Shown here one piece after another: positions 1 through 5,081 of a stretch of DNA of 5,081 nt (positions are counted from its first letter, which is position 1; each line of letters starts with the position of its first letter). This DNA is from an uncultured Caldilinea sp. Lineage in GTDB: Bacteria; Chloroflexota; Anaerolineae; Caldilineales; Caldilineaceae. The stretch covers positions 1 to 5,081 of the forward strand of contig CALFWA010000055.1 in the NCBI GenBank assembly GCA_937928035.1, given 5' to 3'. A model generated the notes under the pieces. The model ran no database searches and was not told the origin of the DNA. It saw only the letters and a program-made list of their open reading frames with translations. A program made the translations under genes and the position numbers.

Positions 1-96
1 GCCGACCTTCACGCCGACGTTTACGCCGTCGCCGACCTTCACGCCGACGTTTACGCCGTCGCCGACCTTCACGCCGACGCCGACGCCGACGCCGTC
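1..96 (+). repeat. 30-bp tandem repeat inside the Pro/Thr-rich gene
   Basis: The 30-bp block at 1-30 is repeated exactly at 31-60. A third copy at 61-96 starts identically for 18 bases, then carries extra GCCGAC hexamers before returning to the GCCGTC ending. The hexamer alphabet (GCCGAC, GCCGTC) continues in decayed form to about 190. The two identical copies suggest recent slippage or unequal exchange. The array probably extends left of the window. Confidence 0.95.
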
Positions 97-313
97 GCCT
101 ACGCCGGTTCCGACGGCGACGCCGACCTTTACGCCGACGCCGATTCCGCCAACGTCCACGCCGACGCCCACAAGCGCGCCGTCGACGCCGACGCCTTCGC
201 CTACCCAGAATCCGCTCACACCGGCGCCCAAGACGCCGATCACTCGGCCATCTCCGACGCCGCCCCCGCCGGCCTCTTTCAACGGCTGGGAGCGACTGTC
301 CACGCTCACCTGA
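2..313 (+). CDS. 3' end of a Pro/Thr-rich repeat protein (5' part outside window)
   Basis: Only the last 103 residues and the TGA stop (311-313) are present. They are almost entirely Pro, Thr and Ser with some Phe, in PTFTPTFTPSP-like units that become less regular toward the end and finish with SFNGWERLSTLT. All three forward frames are open here because the repeat period is a multiple of three. I chose this frame because its codons mostly end in G or C and because copies differ mainly by synonymous changes (TTC/TTT, ACG/ACC/ACA, CCG/CCT/CCA). Such tails usually form extended, often glycosylated, spacers in extracellular or cell-surface proteins, and they are common in Chloroflexota. The functional domain lies upstream, so the role cannot be told. 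No LPxTG motif or membrane segment is seen at the C-terminus. A run of four prolines (260-271) is a potential ribosome-stalling site. Confidence 0.75.
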   Translation, partial: PTFTPTFTPSPTFTPTFTPSPTFTPTPTPTPSPTPVPTATPTFTPTPIPPTSTPTPTSAPSTPTPSPTQNPLTPAPKTPITRPSPTPPPPASFNGWERLSTLT

Positions 314-359
314 ATGCCTCGTTCAATACGGGCTGTATAAATATCCGTGAGAAACTGTT

Positions 360-421
360 CGCTCTATTGGGAAGAGCGCCTGCTTTCTGGCAAAATGCAC
401 CTAGAGACAGCACTTTTTCTT
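360..421 (+). promoter_or_regulatory. Attenuator-like hairpins and T-run in the pyrG leader
   Basis: CGCTCT (360-365) pairs perfectly with AGAGCG (373-378) around a 7-base loop. A second stem joins TGCTTTCT (381-388) to AGACAGCA (405-412) with one T/C mismatch and a 16-base loop, and is followed after one base by TTTTTCTT (414-421), the layout of a weak intrinsic terminator. CTCTA (362-366) could instead pair with TAGAG at 402-406, which would disrupt both stems. This matters only if transcription starts upstream of about 360. The second stem is weak (three G-C pairs), so the call is tentative. Confidence 0.22.
367..396 (+). promoter_or_regulatory. Candidate extended -10 promoter for pyrG
   Basis: A -35-like TTGGGA (367-372) and a -10-like CAAAAT (391-396) are separated by 18 bases, with TG at 388-389 one base upstream of the -10, as in extended -10 promoters. 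Each hexamer matches consensus at four of six positions. Transcription would begin near 403, leaving a short leader before the ATG at 447. An alternative -10, TATAAA at 336-341, has no convincing -35 but would give a leader of about 100 bases. The call rests on motif matching only. Confidence 0.3.
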
Positions 422-446
422 AGAGACGAAACGGTAAGGAACGCGT

Positions 447-2126
<1,680 letters not shown>

Positions 2127-2227
2127 AAGGCCGAGGCGCCCTGGGTGAGCATCGTTGCTCTGGATGTAAAAATGCTTCAATGCAGAGGCGCAAAAAAGTA
2201 AAGGCACAGAGCAAAGCAAAAAGCACT

Positions 2228-2250
2228 CGGGCGCCCGGCGTTATTTTTAT
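2228..2250 (+). terminator. Weak possible terminator after pyrG
   Basis: The 10-base palindrome CGGGCGCCCG (2228-2237) is followed by GCG and then TTATTTTTAT (2241-2250). In RNA the local stem can be only about three pairs around a GCGC loop, and three bases separate it from the T-rich run, so it is far weaker than the terminator after yebC. It lies about 100 bases beyond the pyrG stop. It is the best candidate for ending pyrG transcription, but a poor one. Confidence 0.22.
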
Positions 2251-2304
2251 CGTTTGCAACCTCGTCCAGGCGTAGCGCCTCGATGTGAAATGCTTGCCCA
2301 AGGG

Positions 2305-2334
2305 TTGTCGAAGCGCGTTCCTTTGTGTCATACT
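2305..2334 (+). promoter_or_regulatory. Candidate extended -10 promoter for yebC
   Basis: TTGTCG (2305-2310) and CATACT (2329-2334) are 18 bases apart, and TG at 2326-2327 sits one base upstream of the -10. A second -10-like word, TATAAA (2334-2339), overlaps it but lacks a well-placed -35. Transcription would start near 2341, giving a leader of about 80 bases before the yebC ATG at 2424. The architecture matches the candidate in front of pyrG. Motif evidence only. Confidence 0.4.
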
Positions 2335-2423
2335 ATAAATCAATCGATACGCGCAACGAGATAGGGATGACCCACGGTCCGCAAGGAAGTGCGACGGGAC
2401 GGACGTGAGACAAGGAGGGATGA

Positions 2424-3194
<771 letters not shown>

Positions 3195-3218
3195 TCGTCT
3201 GAAAACCTGCATCGGCAA

Positions 3219-3257
3219 GGGTGACCGCAGCATTCAACAGGGTCACCCCTTTTTCTT
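3219..3257 (+). terminator. Intrinsic terminator after yebC
   Basis: GGGTGACC (3219-3226) pairs perfectly with GGTCACCC (3241-3248) around a 14-base loop. One base later comes TTTTTCTT (3250-3257). It starts 24 bases after the yebC stop. This is the clearest rho-independent terminator in the window, and it means yebC and ruvC are probably not a simple operon. It does not read well as a terminator for a minus-strand gene, because no matching A-run precedes the stem beyond two bases. Confidence 0.88.
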
Positions 3258-3369
3258 ATACACCCGGAGAGCGTCGATCGACCTGCCGTCCCATTTTGCC
3301 AATGCGAAGCCAGGGCGGACGGCTTGTCGCCTCTCTCTTGGTGAGCATTCGCAAGGCGCAGGAGGAGGC

Positions 3370-3876
3370 ATGAGCGAAAATATCACGCGCATTGTGCTCG
3401 GCATCGATCCCGGCACAGCGACCACTGGCTATGGCGTCGTCGGCGAGACGGACCGAGGCGAGCTTGTCTTACTGGCCTGCGGCGTCTTTCGCACCCCAGT
3501 CGGAGCGCCCATGCATCTGCGCCTGCTGGAGCTTTTCCGAGACACCCAGGCCTTGCTCGATGAGTTCAGGCCAGACGAGGTGGCCGTAGAGAAGCTCTTC
3601 TTCGGTCGCAACGTCACTACGGCCATCGCCGTCGGTCAGGCGCGCGGCGCCGTATTGGTGGCGGTTGCACTGGCGGGCGCGCCCGTCGTTGAATACACGC
3701 CGGCTGAAGTCAAACAGGCTGTCACAGGCTATGGCAACGCCGATAAGCAACAAGTGCAACAGATGGTGGCGCAACTTTTACGTCTAGAGAAGCCGCCTGC
3801 GCCGGATGATGCAGCCGATGGCGTCGCCATCGCCATCTGCCATCTTCAGACCATCGACTACCATCGATTGCCGTGA
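3370..3876 (+). CDS. ruvC: Crossover junction endodeoxyribonuclease RuvC
   Basis: Resolves Holliday junctions by paired nicks, working with the RuvAB branch-migration motor in recombinational repair. The 168-residue product matches the family length (E. coli 173). It has the RNase H-like fold signatures: Asp13 in VLGIDPGTATTGYGV, Glu74 in AVEKLFFGRN, and the C-terminal acidic pair Asp147 and Asp150 in DDAADGVAIAICH. YTPAEVKQAVTGYGNADKQQV (109-129) is also typical. An AGGAGGAGG stretch (3360-3368) sits close before the ATG. Its first AGGAGG leaves four bases, slightly tight, but no better in-frame start exists and the N-terminus aligns with known RuvC proteins. The terminator upstream implies its own promoter. 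TCAACA (3234-3239) and TATACA (3257-3262), 17 bases apart and overlapping that terminator, are a weak candidate. ruvA does not follow directly: a 363-bp gap and a response regulator come next. Confidence 0.96.
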   Translation: MSENITRIVLGIDPGTATTGYGVVGETDRGELVLLACGVFRTPVGAPMHLRLLELFRDTQALLDEFRPDEVAVEKLFFGRNVTTAIAVGQARGAVLVAVALAGAPVVEYTPAEVKQAVTGYGNADKQQVQQMVAQLLRLEKPPAPDDAADGVAIAICHLQTIDYHRLP

Positions 3877-3948
3877 CGTGCAGGCCCAACGACATTCAAA
3901 CAAAAGATGTATCCACAACTTGTATTTTTCAAAACAATTAGCGAAGGA

Positions 3949-3974
3949 TTTACACCTCTTCCAACGATTATACT
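3949..3974 (+). promoter_or_regulatory. Candidate promoter upstream of the response regulator
   Basis: TATACT (3969-3974) matches the -10 consensus at five of six positions, and TTTACA (3949-3954) matches the -35 consensus at five of six. The 14-base spacer is shorter than the usual 16-18, which argues against a standard constitutive promoter, though activator-dependent promoters can deviate. Transcription would begin near 3981, just before the 15-bp repeats, leaving a long leader of about 260 bases if translation starts at 4240. Confidence 0.35.
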
Positions 3975-3994
3975 TTACGACAGCAAGCCGACGA

Positions 3995-4038
3995 CAGCGC
4001 ATTCAATTGCAGCGCATTCAATTGCAGCGCCTTCATTG
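3995..4038 (+). repeat. Three tandem 15-bp direct repeats
   Basis: CAGCGCATTCAATTG occurs exactly at 3995-4009 and 4010-4024. A third, imperfect 14-base copy at 4025-4038 has one substitution and one missing base. The units abut with no spacer. They sit between the best -10 box of the gap and the response-regulator gene, so they could be binding sites for a regulator. Each unit contains the palindrome CAATTG or its remnant. The 15-bp period does not match the roughly 11-bp spacing typical of PhoB/OmpR half-sites, so a role in autoregulation is only a guess. Confidence 0.93.
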
Positions 4039-4059
4039 GGACGGTTTAGGTCGGGAATG

Positions 4060-4105
4060 CTTTGAAAACTATCGTTTAGCAGACCAAAGTCTCCGGGCTT
4101 CAAAG
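4060..4105. repeat. 7-bp inverted repeat in the response-regulator leader
   Basis: CTTTGAA (4060-4066) and TTCAAAG (4099-4105) are perfect reverse complements 32 bases apart. The pair could form a modest stem in the leader or two half-sites for a DNA-binding protein. No T-run follows, so it is not a terminator. With seven pairs, chance is a real possibility. Confidence 0.4.
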
Positions 4106-4116
4106 TGCGCTTACCT

Positions 4117-4145
4117 TTGCACAGAAGGATGTCTGCTCGTAAGAT
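4117..4145 (+). promoter_or_regulatory. Second candidate promoter for the response regulator
   Basis: TTGCAC (4117-4122) and TAAGAT (4140-4145) are separated by 17 bases. The -10 matches consensus at four of six positions and the -35 at three, so it is weak. Its interest is that a start near 4152 would exclude the in-frame start codons at 4105, 4129 and 4144 and leave only 4180 and later ones. Confidence 0.22.
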
Positions 4146-4167
4146 GGATCGGGATGTTTTGTTCAGC

Positions 4168-4209
<42 letters not shown>

Positions 4210-4239
4210 CTGCTTCAATCTAATACGACGGCGAGCAAC

Positions 4240-4941
<702 letters not shown>

Positions 4942-4997
4942 TTGTCTACGCAAATGCCCTCGTGCTCTACTCGCCGGCGTCGACCGGGTGAAACACA

Positions 4998-5081
4998 ATG
5001 GTGCGCATGGTTCGCGGCGTCGTCGTCGCCAGGTTCAAAGACGCTCTGGTGGTCGACATCGGCGACGCCACAGGTGGGATC
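4998..5081 (+). CDS. ruvA: Probable RuvA N-terminus (Holliday junction branch-migration subunit), truncated by window end
   Basis: The 28 visible residues begin MVRMVRGVVVARFKDALVVDIG. This lines up with the E. coli RuvA start ([23 protein letters not shown]): Met1, Arg6-Gly7, a hydrophobic strand, then an acidic residue, a hydrophobic one and Gly at 20-22. The next residues, DATGGI, do not fit the usual GVGYEV as neatly and may be a small insertion. RuvA binds the four-way junction as a tetramer and loads the RuvB motor, and its usual place after ruvC supports the call. The ATG at 4998 is preferred because GGTGA (4987-4991) ends six bases before it. An ATG at 5007 is an alternative but would remove three residues that align. 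The gap from the response regulator is 56 bases with no terminator, so the two may be co-transcribed. The identification rests on a short segment and on context. Confidence 0.62.
   Translation, partial: MVRMVRGVVVARFKDALVVDIGDATGGI

Larger units (their letters stand above)
2127..2423. other. Non-coding gap between pyrG and yebC
   Basis: No convincing gene is seen. From left to right it holds: a perfect GAGCA/TGCTC hairpin with a 4-base loop (2147-2160) but no T-run after it; an A- and purine-rich tract (about 2168-2226) of AAAG, GCAAA and GGCACAGAG words; the GC palindrome CGGGCGCCCG (2228-2237) followed by a T-rich stretch; a short AGGCG/CGCCT hairpin (2268-2280); the candidate yebC promoter; and the yebC leader. 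GGCGCCC at 2136-2142 is complementary to GGGCGCC at 2229-2235, so long-range pairing around the purine tract is possible. Confidence 0.6.

Noticed and set aside
1..96. CRISPR-like array from the regular repeat at the left edge
   Set aside because: The units abut with no unique spacers and translate as a Pro/Thr repeat with synonymous variation, which is a coding tandem repeat.
1..313. Minus-strand reading as a Gly/Val-repeat protein, or frame 1 reading open to 423
   Set aside because: Both are by-products of a repeat whose period is a multiple of three. The Pro/Thr frame has G/C-ended codons, synonymous drift and a familiar composition.
330..446. Gram-positive type pyrG control by reiterative transcription (GGGCUC start)
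   Set aside because: GGGCTG occurs at 330-335 but with no -10 element correctly placed for initiation there, and no matching antiterminator target is found in the hairpins.
2367..2408. A 13-codon ORF (MTHGPQGSATGRT) in the yebC leader as a possible leader peptide
   Set aside because: It lacks a clear ribosome-binding site, has no run of a single regulatory amino acid, and no terminator/antiterminator pair follows it.
3909..3917. Near-consensus DnaA box in an AT-rich patch, close to tandem repeats, suggesting a replication origin
   Set aside because: Only one box with a mismatch is present, with no cluster of boxes and no dnaA, dnaN or plasmid replication gene nearby. The 15-bp repeats are shorter than typical iterons and the neighbours are ordinary chromosomal genes.

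Overview
The window is ordinary bacterial chromosome with all genes on the + strand: the end of a Pro/Thr-rich repeat protein, pyrG (CTP synthase), yebC (translation/regulatory factor), ruvC (Holliday junction resolvase), an OmpR-type DNA-binding response regulator, and the first 28 codons of what is probably ruvA. The DNA is fairly GC-rich with G/C-ended codons, and strong Shine-Dalgarno sites precede yebC and ruvC. The long PTFTPTFTPSP-type low-complexity tail is a style I associate with surface or secreted proteins of Chloroflexota (Anaerolineae/Caldilineae-like). That taxonomic guess is an inference of moderate confidence; no marker in the window fixes it.

Layout. 1-313: 3' end of a gene whose product ends in Pro-Thr-Ser repeats built on a 30-bp tandem unit. 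314-446: pyrG leader with weak promoter candidates and a hairpin followed by a T-run. 447-2126: pyrG, complete. 2127-2423: non-coding gap with a small hairpin, a purine-rich degenerate repeat-like tract and a plausible extended -10 promoter for yebC. 2424-3194: yebC, complete, closed by a clear intrinsic terminator (3219-3257). 3370-3876: ruvC, complete. 3877-4239: a 363-bp gap, AT-rich at its start, with a good -10 box, three tandem 15-bp repeats and a 7-bp inverted repeat. 4240-4941: response regulator with no sensor kinase visible. 4998-5081: ruvA-like start, cut by the window end.

How the genes fit together. yebC-ruvC-ruvA(-ruvB) is a widespread conserved neighbourhood. RuvC cuts the Holliday junctions that RuvAB migrates. 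Here a response-regulator gene and a repeat-bearing gap appear to separate ruvC from ruvA, and a terminator uncouples yebC from ruvC. pyrG is metabolically unrelated (last step of CTP synthesis).

I do not see an undescribed multi-gene system. The items most worth a second look are the 15-bp tandem repeats upstream of the response regulator, the interruption of ruvC-ruvA by that regulator, and an attenuator-like leader in front of pyrG.
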